Position numbers and translations under genes: made by a program
Source of the DNA: Lysobacteraceae bacterium NML03-0222
Lineage (GTDB): Bacteria > Pseudomonadota > Gammaproteobacteria > Xanthomonadales > Xanthomonadaceae
DNA: 64,000 nucleotides
Reading direction: 5' to 3'
Assembly (NCBI GenBank): GCA_002798195.1
Contig: NWQM01000003.1
Span: forward strand, 148,922 to 212,921
The notes under the pieces: generated by a model
What the model saw: only the letters and a program-made list of their open reading frames with translations
Told to the model about the DNA's origin: nothing
Database searches by the model: none
Part shown: piece by piece, positions 48,821 through 56,968 of the stretch
Position numbering within the stretch: the first letter of the stretch is position 1
Layout: each line of letters opens with the position of its first letter

Positions 48821-49569
48821 TGCTCAATCTGTTGATTGCACCGGATTTTGCCCCTGAGCGTTTTGCTGGCTGGCATATGCTCAATACGCTGCTGCAAAAA
48901 AAGACCGGCATGCAGATTCATCTGCTGACGCCGGCTTCGGCGGCGGAACAGGCCGAGTGGATTGCTTCGGGCAAGGTGGGGGCGATTTATGCCAATCCCT
49001 TTGATGCGGCAACCATGTTGCGTGAGCAGGGCTATCGGGCGATTGCTCGCCCGGTAGGCAAACCCGATGAAATGGTGATTGCCACTTCTGCCCACTCGCC
49101 CTGCAACAAAATTCAGGATCTCAAGCCCGGCTGCCGTATCGCGCTTACCGACAACAAGGATGTCAAGCTGATTGGCCTGCGCTTGCTGGAAGCGGCGGAT
49201 TTGACCGAAGCCGATATCAACTGGGTGCAGGTGGATACCTATCAGGCTTCGGCACGCTTGGCCATCAAGGGGGAAGTGGATGCTTCTTTCTTCTTGGCAG
49301 AGGCTTATCACTCGCTATCGCGCCTGAGCCAATCCCAGCTCAAGCCGCTGATTGAAAGCAGGCTGACCGATATCACCCATGTGATTTTGCTCGGCAAGCA
49401 AGTTGACGAGGAGGCCGGCGAGAAGATTTTGCAGGCCTTGTTATCGCTCTCAGGCTCTGCCGATGGGCAGCCGGTGCTGGATGATTTGGGTATCAAGGGC
49501 GGATTTGAGGCCATGGACAGGGAAGATGCCGAATTCATGATTGACCTCATGGATACGCTTCTGGACTGA
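48817..49569 (+). CDS. PhnD/SsuA-type substrate-binding fold protein without signal peptide
   Basis: A 250-residue protein with the type-2 periplasmic-binding-protein (PhnD/transferrin-like) layout: LLIAPDFAPERFAGWHML, GAIYANPFDAATMLRE, RPVGKPDEMVIAT, DLKPGCRIALTDNKDVKLIGLRLLE and KGEVDASFFLAEAYHSL. There is no signal peptide or lipobox, so it should be cytoplasmic, unlike transporter receptors of this fold. It overlaps the PAS gene by 4 bases. The likely role is a soluble ligand-sensing protein working with the PAS and Roadblock proteins; the ligand is unknown. Confidence 0.78.
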   Translation: MMLNLLIAPDFAPERFAGWHMLNTLLQKKTGMQIHLLTPASAAEQAEWIASGKVGAIYANPFDAATMLREQGYRAIARPVGKPDEMVIATSAHSPCNKIQDLKPGCRIALTDNKDVKLIGLRLLEAADLTEADINWVQVDTYQASARLAIKGEVDASFFLAEAYHSLSRLSQSQLKPLIESRLTDITHVILLGKQVDEEAGEKILQALLSLSGSADGQPVLDDLGIKGGFEAMDREDAEFMIDLMDTLLD

Positions 49570-49608
49570 CCGGCGGCTCACTGTTCAATCCAGCCCGAGT
49601 CCACAGCT

Positions 49609-50217
49609 ATGACGCTTATACCGCCTGCCCCGGAAAACCTTGAGGGGCAGGCTGTGCGCATCGCCTTCCAGCGCGCTGGTCGCAGGGTATTGGCCGCACC
49701 TGAGGTTTATGCGCATCATCAGGCGCGTATTGACGCGGCCATGCAGATGCCGGGGAGTGAGGCATTGCAAGCGGCAGTGGTGGACATGCTGCATGCCTGC
49801 CCACCAGAGCCAGAGCTGTTTGCGAAGCTGATGGCATCGCCTGATATGACTCAGCGATTGCCTGCTCATGTGCATGCAGCACTTTGCGTCGTGGCGCAGT
49901 CAGGAACATGCCTGCCACGTGTTACCCGCTGGGCGACGCGCTGGTGCATCCTGGCGACGCCATCGCTGGAGGTGCCACGCCGAGCACTGTTGTGCGGAAC
50001 GGATGATTCGCGTGCATTGGCCGCAGCGGCGCTGTGCGCCATACTCGCGGGCGATAAGCAGGCAGAAAACGAATTTCTGGAGCACTGCGAAGCTACATTT
50101 GATACCTTGGCTTTCATGCTGGTGCGTCGTGACCTGCTCAAGCGCAAAGAACCATTGGATGCGAACTGGGATAAGGTCGCAGCCACGCTTGAAGGCGCTA
50201 AACGGCTCAATATTTGA
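49609..50217 (+). CDS. Unrecognised helical protein in the Roadblock cluster
   Basis: A 202-residue soluble, alpha-helical protein with Ala/Leu-rich segments (AALCVVAQSG, RALAAAALCAILAGD). They faintly resemble HEAT-like or armadillo repeats. No signal peptide, membrane helix or catalytic motif was seen. I do not recognise the family. It begins 39 bases after the PhnD-like gene and ends 40 bases before the second Roadblock-like gene, so it belongs to the same transcription unit. A helical scaffold linking the other proteins is a guess. Confidence 0.7.
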   Translation: MTLIPPAPENLEGQAVRIAFQRAGRRVLAAPEVYAHHQARIDAAMQMPGSEALQAAVVDMLHACPPEPELFAKLMASPDMTQRLPAHVHAALCVVAQSGTCLPRVTRWATRWCILATPSLEVPRRALLCGTDDSRALAAAALCAILAGDKQAENEFLEHCEATFDTLAFMLVRRDLLKRKEPLDANWDKVAATLEGAKRLNI

Positions 50218-50257
50218 TGCCCTGTGAACCTGGAAACCGATTGCAAGCGAGGAGTTC

Positions 50258-50887
50258 ATGTCTGACAAGACGGCCGAGCCTTATTTGATGCTGACCCCGA
50301 TAGGCACATTGCGCGCCTATGCCCAGGCTGAGCCTGATGAAGTCAGCATGGCGCTGCAAACGCTGATGGCTGCAGCAGAAGCGCCATTGCGCAGTGCATG
50401 GCTTGAGCGCAGTGGCATGGACTTGACGTTTTTGACCGTGGCATTGGCAGAGGGCTGGGTGCATGAAGTCACGCAGCCTCTGCGCGCGCCTGATGCCAAT
50501 CTGGACAATTATCTGCCGCATGCCATTGCCGGCCTTTCTGGCAGCCGCACGGCAGCACTGGCATCCAATGACGGCTTTTGTCTTGCCCGGGTAGGGTATT
50601 CGCAAACCGAGGCGGAAGCGCTTTGTGCGGCCGCGGCAGAATTTGCCGACTTTATACAGCGCCAGCGTCAGCGCGGTTGGAGCGGCAGCGCGCGTGCGGT
50701 GTCATTTCATAATGACATCGACATGCTGCTACCGACCACAACCCTGCTCATGTTTTGGGTGGATGGTGCCGGCTACTGGCTGATTATTGGTGATGAACCC
50801 CTCATCAACAATATTGCCTTTGTGCAACTGGTTTGGGGGCTGAGAGCGGCCAATGCCCGATTTTCAGCGGTGTCGATGGACGCTTGA
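50258..50887 (+). CDS. Second, diverged Roadblock/LC7-like protein
   Basis: A 209-residue soluble protein. The C-terminal part (about 95-205) follows the Roadblock pattern seen in the first gene of the cluster: strand AALASNDGFCLARVGY, helix EAEALCAAAAEFADFIQ, strands ARAVSFHNDIDMLLP and TLLMFWVDGAGYWLIIGDE, then a final helix. Similarity is structural and weak, so the assignment is tentative. The N-terminal third (MSDKTAEPYLMLTPIG and following helix) is not recognised. AGGAG precedes the ATG. It is the last gene of the cluster and meets a CopD-like gene tail-to-tail 5 bases later. Confidence 0.6.
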   Translation: MSDKTAEPYLMLTPIGTLRAYAQAEPDEVSMALQTLMAAAEAPLRSAWLERSGMDLTFLTVALAEGWVHEVTQPLRAPDANLDNYLPHAIAGLSGSRTAALASNDGFCLARVGYSQTEAEALCAAAAEFADFIQRQRQRGWSGSARAVSFHNDIDMLLPTTTLLMFWVDGAGYWLIIGDEPLINNIAFVQLVWGLRAANARFSAVSMDA

Positions 50888-50892
50888 AACGG

Positions 50893-51336
50893 TTACCAAC
50901 TGACGGCAAACATCAGCTTGGCCAGCACGATGATGCCGAGCATATGGCTGAATACACTGATATGGATACGCTTTGAGGTGAGCGCTACCAGCTTGCCCTG
51001 GCGGCGCAGCCACATGGCAGTCATGAAGTGTCCCAGGACACTCAAGGCCAGTGCGATTTTCACTGCCAATAACAATCCAAAGCTGTTGTTGAGTGGGTCG
51101 CCCAGGGCAGCACGATAACGCCAGGCCATGCCGATACCACTGCCGTAGAGCAGCATCAGCGTCCAGGGCATTAATTGCACTGCCCGGTTGCCGATGGCTT
51201 TTTCAATGGGGTGGATGATGTCGTCTGGCAAATGTTTGCGGATACTGCCAAGAAACAGCACCTCGAAAAACACTACGCCCACAAAAACAAATGCAGCCAA
51301 AAGGTGCATCAAGTGCATCAAAAGATAATGATTCAT
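50893..51336 (-). CDS. CopD-like four-helix integral membrane protein
   Basis: A 147-residue membrane protein of four helices (about 8-27, 53-72, 84-103, 122-142). Conserved-looking histidines lie in or near helices (HYLLMHLMHLLAAF, LGHFMTAMW, SHMLGII), as in CopD/cytochrome b561-like proteins that bind copper or heme. Function is not established. The ATG at 51336 places the first helix at the N-terminus; a further upstream start would add an unrelated 62-residue stretch. It sits between the Roadblock cluster and an acyl-CoA ligase gene. Confidence 0.7.
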   Translation of the reverse strand: MNHYLLMHLMHLLAAFVFVGVVFFEVLFLGSIRKHLPDDIIHPIEKAIGNRAVQLMPWTLMLLYGSGIGMAWRYRAALGDPLNNSFGLLLAVKIALALSVLGHFMTAMWLRRQGKLVALTSKRIHISVFSHMLGIIVLAKLMFAVSW

Positions 51337-51388
51337 TGGCAATAAAAATGGCAGACATTGCGGTCTGCCATTTGTGTCATGTGAGAAG

Positions 51389-53089
51389 TCAGCTTTGAAC
51401 TTTGGCCAGCTCCCGCTCACGCAGCTCGCGGCGCAGAATCTTGCCGACATTGGTTTTCGGCAGCTCGTCAATAAACTCGATATGGTGTGGGCGCTTGTAG
51501 CCGGTGAGGTTTTCACGGGCATAAGCCCTGACTTTTTCTGCGGTCAGGCCCGGGTCTTTTTTCACGATAAAGACCTTGACCGTTTCGCCGGAGCGCTCAT
51601 CCGGCACACCAATGGCGGCCACTTCGGTGATGCCGGGCATGGCAGCCAGCACGTCTTCGACTTCATTGGGATAGACATTGAAGCCGGACACTAGAATCAT
51701 GTCTTTTTTGCGATCGACGATATACACATAGCCACTGGGCTCGATGCGCGCCATATCGCCGGTATGCAGCCAGCCCTCGGCATCCATCACCTTGGCGGTT
51801 TCATCCTCGCGCTGCCAATAGCCACGCATCACCTGCGGGCCTTTGACGCATAGCTCGCCGACGGCTTCACCATCCATCGGCAGGGTATTGCCATCCTCGT
51901 CCTTGATGCACACTAGGGTGGAGGAAATTGGCAGGCCAATGGCGCCGTTGTAGTCGGGCAAATCCAGCGGGTTGATACAGACTGCCGGTGAGGTTTCCGT
52001 CAGGCCATAGGCTTCGGCCAGCGTGCAGCCGGTGGTTTTTTTCCAGCGCTCGGCGACACTGCGCTGTACCGCCATGCCGCCGCCAAGGCTGAGTTTCAGC
52101 GAGGAGAAATCCAGCTCGCTAAAGCCCGGTGTATTCAGAAGGCCGTTGAACAGCGTGTTGACACCGGTAATGGCAGTGAATTTGTGTTTCTTGAGCTCTT
52201 TCACAAAGCCCGGCATGTCGCGCGGGTTGGTGATCAGGATGTTCTTCGCCCCCAGCTCCACAAAGGTCAGCGCGTTCGCAGTCAGCGCAAAGATGTGGTA
52301 CAGCGGCAGGGCGGTGATGATGATTTCTTCGCCGTCTTTGGCGTTTTCGCCAATCCAGGCGCGTGCCTGCAGCATATTGGCGACCAGATTGCGATGGGTC
52401 AGCATCGCGCCCTTGGCCACGCCGGTGGTGCCGCCGGTGTATTGCAAAAAGGCCAAATCCTGTCCGCTGATGTCCAGGTTGGGCAGGGCACCGCTTGCCG
52501 CGCCTTTGGCCAGTGCATCGCGGAAGCGCACTGCTCCGGCGATGTGATAGGCGGGCACCATTTTCTTGATGTGCTTGACCACAAAATTGACCAGCCAGCC
52601 TTTGAGGCCGCCCAGCATGTCACCAAGCCCGGTGGTGACCACATGCTTGACCTCGGTATTGGCGATGATGTCAGCCAGGGTATGACCGAAGTTATCGACG
52701 ATGACCACGGCCGAGGTGCCGGAGTCGCGCAGCTGATGTTGCAGCTCGCGCGCGGTGTAGAGCGGATTGACATTCACGACAGTCAGGCCGGCGCGCAAAA
52801 TGCCGAAGGTGGCAATGGGCTGCTGCAGGCAGTTGGGCATCATCACCGCCACGCGCTCGCCTTTTTTCAGCCCCAGCACATTGGTCAGATAAGCGGCAAA
52901 TTGCAGGCTCAGCCGATCGAACTCGTCATAGCTGATTTCCTTGCCCATATTGTAGAAAGCGGGCTTGTGGCGGAAGCGGTCAATGGCTTTGCAAACCACG
53001 GCATTGATCGAGGCATAGGAATCGGGGTCAATTTCGTGCGGGATGCCTGCGGGGTAGTGAGCCAACCAAGGACGCGCTGCATGATTCAT
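51389..53089 (-). CDS. fadD: Long-chain fatty acid-CoA ligase
   Basis: A 566-residue AMP-forming ligase that activates fatty acids to acyl-CoA for beta-oxidation or lipid synthesis. It has the P-loop-like motif LQYTGGTTGVAKGAMLTHRN, YGLTETSP, DGWLHTGD-type WLHTGDMARI and the C-terminal catalytic lysine region KTNVGKILRRELR. The start at 53089 has AGGAAA upstream. It stands alone between the CopD-like gene and tRNA-Val(CAC). Confidence 0.93.
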   Translation of the reverse strand: MNHAARPWLAHYPAGIPHEIDPDSYASINAVVCKAIDRFRHKPAFYNMGKEISYDEFDRLSLQFAAYLTNVLGLKKGERVAVMMPNCLQQPIATFGILRAGLTVVNVNPLYTARELQHQLRDSGTSAVVIVDNFGHTLADIIANTEVKHVVTTGLGDMLGGLKGWLVNFVVKHIKKMVPAYHIAGAVRFRDALAKGAASGALPNLDISGQDLAFLQYTGGTTGVAKGAMLTHRNLVANMLQARAWIGENAKDGEEIIITALPLYHIFALTANALTFVELGAKNILITNPRDMPGFVKELKKHKFTAITGVNTLFNGLLNTPGFSELDFSSLKLSLGGGMAVQRSVAERWKKTTGCTLAEAYGLTETSPAVCINPLDLPDYNGAIGLPISSTLVCIKDEDGNTLPMDGEAVGELCVKGPQVMRGYWQREDETAKVMDAEGWLHTGDMARIEPSGYVYIVDRKKDMILVSGFNVYPNEVEDVLAAMPGITEVAAIGVPDERSGETVKVFIVKKDPGLTAEKVRAYARENLTGYKRPHHIEFIDELPKTNVGKILRRELRERELAKVQS

Positions 53090-53197
53090 TCGATTTTCCT
53101 GCACAAAACGTAATTGAATGCAGGATTTCATCATGCAAAGCCAAATATCAGCAAGCATTCTTGCTGCTGCGGTGCAGCAGAAAGGCGCTTGAGATAC

Positions 53198-53222
53198 AAA
53201 AAAACCCGGCATTGCCGGGTTT
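53198..53222 (-). terminator. Intrinsic terminator of tRNA-Val(CAC)
   Basis: A 9-bp stem (AAACCCGGC / GCCGGGTTT) with a 3-base loop, followed on the minus strand by a T7 run (A-run at 53198-53204). Confidence 0.85.
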
Positions 53223-53230
53223 CAATCCTT

Positions 53231-53305
53231 TGGTGGGCAGTGCAGGGATCGAACCTGCGACCCTTGCCGTGTGAAGGCAATGCTCTACCGCTGAGCTAAC
53301 TGCCC
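53231..53305 (-). tRNA. tRNA-Val (anticodon CAC)
   Basis: A 75-nt cloverleaf on the minus strand. GGGCAGT pairs with ACTGCCC. The anticodon loop TTCACAC is closed by TTGCC/GGCAA. CCA is encoded. It is similar in sequence to tRNA-Val(GAC) at 18.5 kb, with the same flank after the 5' end. Confidence 0.97.
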
Positions 53306-53319
53306 GAAGGAGGCTGCGC

Positions 53320-53348
53320 AGTATAAGCAGGCTGCCGGTATTTGCCAA
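53320..53348 (-). promoter_or_regulatory. Promoter of tRNA-Val(CAC)
   Basis: On the minus strand -35 TTGGCA (53343-53348) and -10 TATACT (53320-53325) are 17 bases apart, just upstream of the tRNA. Confidence 0.75.
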
Positions 53349-53376
53349 GTGTTTTTTGCAAGCGGCGCGTTCGGGC

Positions 53377-53652
53377 TTAACCGAGCTTTTCGGCCAGGGC
53401 CTTGCGCACGCCGGCTTCCACCATGTCCTGCATGGCCGAAAAGGGAAAACCAAGGCTGGCGCTGAAATGCACTTGCTGCGGCATAAGGCGGATGCGGCCA
53501 TTCACCCCAAGGCGTTGAAAGTGCAGCTCATCGCCCTGCCATTGGCAGTCAAGGCCGTACTCTCGGGTCAGCTTGGCGGCCACCTGGTCAACGGCAGTGC
53601 GTGCTTTGTCCATTTCAAGTGTGGTGGGGTGGACGATATCGATATTGCTCAT
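53377..53652 (-). CDS. Polyhydroxyalkanoic acid system family protein (PHA granule regulator-like)
   Basis: A 91-residue protein resembling the small polyhydroxyalkanoate-granule-associated family: IDIVHPTTLEMDKARTAVDQ, a conserved GRIRLMPQQVHFSASLGFPF strand set, and a C-terminal helix. Despite the family name, no PHA synthase, depolymerase or phasin lies in this window, so a PHA role is uncertain. The ATG at 53652 gives the standard length. It is transcribed divergently from the FHA gene. Confidence 0.78.
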   Translation of the reverse strand: MSNIDIVHPTTLEMDKARTAVDQVAAKLTREYGLDCQWQGDELHFQRLGVNGRIRLMPQQVHFSASLGFPFSAMQDMVEAGVRKALAEKLG

Positions 53653-53739
53653 GGTTTGCGGGCGCCAAGATGTATGAAAAGCGGCATTGTAGTGTGGCGT
53701 GATAATCAATTTGGCGTGCGGTATGCCAAAATCTGGCGG

Positions 53740-54552
53740 GTGAATACCCCCCGACTGCCCCGACTCATTCTGCGCTTCCCGGATCATCAGCATAGTGATC
53801 TGCCGCTGCATCCTGGCATGAGCCGGCTTTGCCGTGACCCGGACTTTGACCGCGGCCTGATGGTGGCGCGTGAGGGCAGTCGCTCACTGATTGATTTCTG
53901 CCTGGATGCGCGTGGTCTGTGGCTGCATGTGGCCGAGGGTGTGGCCGGTGTGCATGTCAATGGTCGGCCGGTGCGCAGTCTGGCCTTGCTGCGCGCCGGT
54001 GACAGCATCCACTGCGAAGGCGTGGAAATGTGTGTGGGCGAGGAGGGCGGACGTGCGGCTCAAGAACTGCCGGTGTTTTCTGCATCTGATGCGCAAACCA
54101 GGCAGCCCGTGCCGGTGTTGCGTGGCTTGTGTGGTTCTGACCACGGCCGGGCGCTGCCCCTTGAGCGCACGCTGAAAATTGGTGGCAAGGCGGCAGATAT
54201 CGTGCTCGAAGGCCAGCAGGGAATATTGGCGCAGATTCATTGCCAGCAAGCGCAGGTGTGGCTGGAAGTGCTCAACGCCGGGCATCAGGTGCAGCTCAAT
54301 GGTGAAAGCGTTGCGCTTGCCGAGCTGCGGCATGGCGATCAGTTGGCATTTGCGCCGGGCTGCCGTTATCTGCTGGAAGCGCCGGGCAAATCGGCTTCTG
54401 CGCTGGCAGCTGCACAAAAGCCGGCGGCTGTGTTGCAGCCAGAAGCCGGGCAGAACACGTCGCCGCATCGCTGGCAGGTGCCGTGGTTACTGTTGGCAGC
54501 CATTTTGAGTGCCACGATTTTGGCGGCGCTGCTCTGGTTCGGAGTCAAATAA
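53740..54552 (+). CDS. Tandem FHA-domain protein with a C-terminal membrane anchor
   Basis: About 270 residues from the GTG at 53740. An ATG at 53674 is possible but adds 22 atypical residues. Two forkhead-associated-like beta sandwiches are seen: one near residues 25-110 (GVHVNGRPVRSLALLRAGDSI) and one near 135-210 (VQLNGESVALAELRHGDQL). Both keep the NG turn but lack the SRxH residues that grip phosphothreonine. A single C-terminal helix (about 246-267) suggests tail anchoring. It is followed immediately by serC, with which it is presumably co-transcribed. No kinase gene is near; the function is unknown. Confidence 0.75.
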   Translation: MNTPRLPRLILRFPDHQHSDLPLHPGMSRLCRDPDFDRGLMVAREGSRSLIDFCLDARGLWLHVAEGVAGVHVNGRPVRSLALLRAGDSIHCEGVEMCVGEEGGRAAQELPVFSASDAQTRQPVPVLRGLCGSDHGRALPLERTLKIGGKAADIVLEGQQGILAQIHCQQAQVWLEVLNAGHQVQLNGESVALAELRHGDQLAFAPGCRYLLEAPGKSASALAAAQKPAAVLQPEAGQNTSPHRWQVPWLLLAAILSATILAALLWFGVK

Positions 54553-55656
54553 GTGCAACTGGCGCTGTCTGCTGCTGGCCGGGTATTCAATTTCAGTGCC
54601 GGCCCGGCCGTTTTGCCTGAGCCTGTACTGCGCCAGGCGCAGCAGGCGCTGTTGAATTGGCAGGGCATTGGTGCATCGGTCGCGGAAATCAGCCATCGCA
54701 GTGCGGCCTTCATGGCGGTGGCGGTGCACGCCGAGGCGGATTTGCGTGCATTGCTGGAGGTGCCGGATGACTATGCAGTGCTGTTCATGCAGGGCGGGGC
54801 GACCTTGCAGCAGGTGCTGGTTGCGCTGAATCTGGCGACACCAGGGCAGGCGGCCGACTATCTGATTACCGGGCATTGGGGCAAGACGGCGCTGAAGCAG
54901 GCCGCGCCTTATGTCGATGCCCGCATCGTGGCTTCTGGCGAGGCGCAGGGCTTTTGCCATGTGCCTGCGCGTGAAACTTGGCAGCTTTCGGCCGATGCGG
55001 CGTATTTGCATGTCACCGATAACGAAACCATCCACGGGGTAGCGCTGAATATGCCGCTGCTGGTGGAGGTGCCGGTGGTGGCCGATTTCAGCTCCAGCAT
55101 CGCCTCGCGCCCCATTCGCGTGCGCGACTACGGGCTGATTTATGCCGGTGCACAGAAAAACCTGGGGCCTTCCGGAATTACCGTAGTGATTGTGGCGCGC
55201 GACTTGCTGGAGCGCGCAGGTCAGCCGCGTGCGCCGATGCTTGATTACCGCGCCCATCTTGAGCGCGATTCGATGCTCAATACCCCGCCGACCTTCAACT
55301 GGTATTTGCTGGGGTTATGCTTGGCCTGGATGCGCGAGCAGGGTGGGGTGGCTGCATTCGGCGCGCGCAATGCCGCGCGCGCACAAAAGCTCTATGCAGC
55401 GATTGATGGCTCCGGTGGCTTTTATCGCAACCAGGTGGTCGCCGCACATCGCTCGCATATGAATGTGCCGTTCTTCCTGCCGACAGCCGATCTGGATGCA
55501 CAGTTTGTGGCGCAGGCAAACGCCTGCGGCCTGATCGGGCTGAAGGGGCACGCACGGGTTGGCGGCATCCGCGCCTCGCTTTACAACGCATTGCCCGATA
55601 CGGCAGTGGATGCCCTGATGGATTTCATGCGCGAGTTTCAGCAGCGTCATGCCTAA
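54553..55656 (+). CDS. serC: Phosphoserine aminotransferase SerC
   Basis: A 367-residue PLP enzyme that makes phosphoserine in serine synthesis and 4-phosphohydroxythreonine for PLP synthesis. The start is a GTG directly after the FHA stop. Conserved segments: [17 protein letters not shown], the PLP-lysine region [12 protein letters not shown] (Lys about 198), and HFN-type [12 protein letters not shown]. It overlaps aroA by 8 bases. The pheA gene usually between serC and aroA is absent. Confidence 0.96.
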   Translation: MQLALSAAGRVFNFSAGPAVLPEPVLRQAQQALLNWQGIGASVAEISHRSAAFMAVAVHAEADLRALLEVPDDYAVLFMQGGATLQQVLVALNLATPGQAADYLITGHWGKTALKQAAPYVDARIVASGEAQGFCHVPARETWQLSADAAYLHVTDNETIHGVALNMPLLVEVPVVADFSSSIASRPIRVRDYGLIYAGAQKNLGPSGITVVIVARDLLERAGQPRAPMLDYRAHLERDSMLNTPPTFNWYLLGLCLAWMREQGGVAAFGARNAARAQKLYAAIDGSGGFYRNQVVAAHRSHMNVPFFLPTADLDAQFVAQANACGLIGLKGHARVGGIRASLYNALPDTAVDALMDFMREFQQRHA

Positions 55657-56968
55657 GTCTCATTCCTCCGTCTGGCTGGCTTCTGCACCACTGCGCCCGC
55701 TACAGGGCGAAATCCGGGTGCCGGGGGATAAATCCATCTCGCACCGCGCCATCATGCTGGCCGCGTTGGCCGATGGCGTTTCACATATCAAAGGCTTTCT
55801 CGAAGGCGAGGATACCCGCGCCACCGCACGGATTTTTCAGCAGCTCGGAGTGCGCATCGACATGCCTGCTGATGGCGAGCGCATCGTGCATGGGGTGGGC
55901 ATCGATGGCCTCAAGGCGCCGCCGGAGGCGCTTGATTGCGGCAATTCCGGCACGGCGATGCGGCTTTTGGCCGGTCTTTTGGCGGCACAGCCCTTTGCCT
56001 GCCAGCTGATAGGTGATGAATCGCTCAGCAGCAGACCGATGCGCCGCGTCAGTGAGCCGCTGGCACAGATGGGCGCGGACATCCGTATGGCAGAAGCGGG
56101 CAGGCCGCCGCTGTCCATTTCTCCCGTCGCGCAGTTGCAAGGCATGGCTTATGCAAGCCCGGTGGCCAGTGCCCAGGTGAAATCCGCGGTGCTGCTGGCG
56201 GGCTTGCAGGCCGAGGGCGAGACTTGCGTGCGCGAGCCACACCCGACTCGCGACTATACCGAGCGCATGTTGCAGGCTTTCGGTGTGGACATTGAGTACC
56301 GCCCAGGCTTTGCCCGCATCCGCGGCGGCCAGCGGCTGGCTGCGACCGATATTGAGGTGCCGGGGGATTTTTCCTCGGCCGCGTTTGCGCTGGTGGCGGC
56401 GAGCCTGATACCGGGCTCGGACATTACCCTGCACGGCATCGGCATCGACCCACGCCGTACCGGGCTATTGCAGGTGCTGCAAATGATGGGCGCGGATATC
56501 GCGTTGCAAAATCGCCGGCAAACCGCGTTGGGCGAGGTCGCCAGTCTGCGTGTCCGTCATGCACCGCTGCACGGCATTGAAGTGCCAATGACGCTGGTGC
56601 CGGACATGATTGACGAGTTTCCGGTGTACTTCGCTGCTGCTGCCTGTGCCCGTGGCACGACCCGCATTCGCGGTGCGGCCGAATTGCGGGTAAAAGAATC
56701 CGACCGCATCCGGGCGATGGCCGAAGGCCTGTGTGCGCTGGGTATTGCCGTGCAAGAAACGCCCGATGGCGCCGATATCCACGGTGGCTTGCCTGTGGGT
56801 GGCGAAATCCACAGCCTTGGCGACCATCGCATCGCCATGAGCTTTGCAGTGCTGGCACAGTGCGCAAAAGCCGAGGTGCGCATCGTCGACACCGCCAATG
56901 TGGCGACCTCTTATCCCGGTTTTGTTGCGCAGATGCAGCGGCTGGGCTTTGCCTTGCAGGAGGTGTGA
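55649..56968 (+). CDS. aroA: 3-phosphoshikimate 1-carboxyvinyltransferase (EPSP synthase)
   Basis: A 439-residue enzyme joining shikimate-3-phosphate and PEP in chorismate synthesis. It has [34 protein letters not shown] and [17 protein letters not shown]; the last resembles class-II-like EPSP synthases. The residue that matches Ala100 of glyphosate-tolerant CP4 enzymes is Gly here. It overlaps serC by 8 bases and tadA by one base (TGATG). Confidence 0.96.
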   Translation: MPKSHSSVWLASAPLRPLQGEIRVPGDKSISHRAIMLAALADGVSHIKGFLEGEDTRATARIFQQLGVRIDMPADGERIVHGVGIDGLKAPPEALDCGNSGTAMRLLAGLLAAQPFACQLIGDESLSSRPMRRVSEPLAQMGADIRMAEAGRPPLSISPVAQLQGMAYASPVASAQVKSAVLLAGLQAEGETCVREPHPTRDYTERMLQAFGVDIEYRPGFARIRGGQRLAATDIEVPGDFSSAAFALVAASLIPGSDITLHGIGIDPRRTGLLQVLQMMGADIALQNRRQTALGEVASLRVRHAPLHGIEVPMTLVPDMIDEFPVYFAAAACARGTTRIRGAAELRVKESDRIRAMAEGLCALGIAVQETPDGADIHGGLPVGGEIHSLGDHRIAMSFAVLAQCAKAEVRIVDTANVATSYPGFVAQMQRLGFALQEV

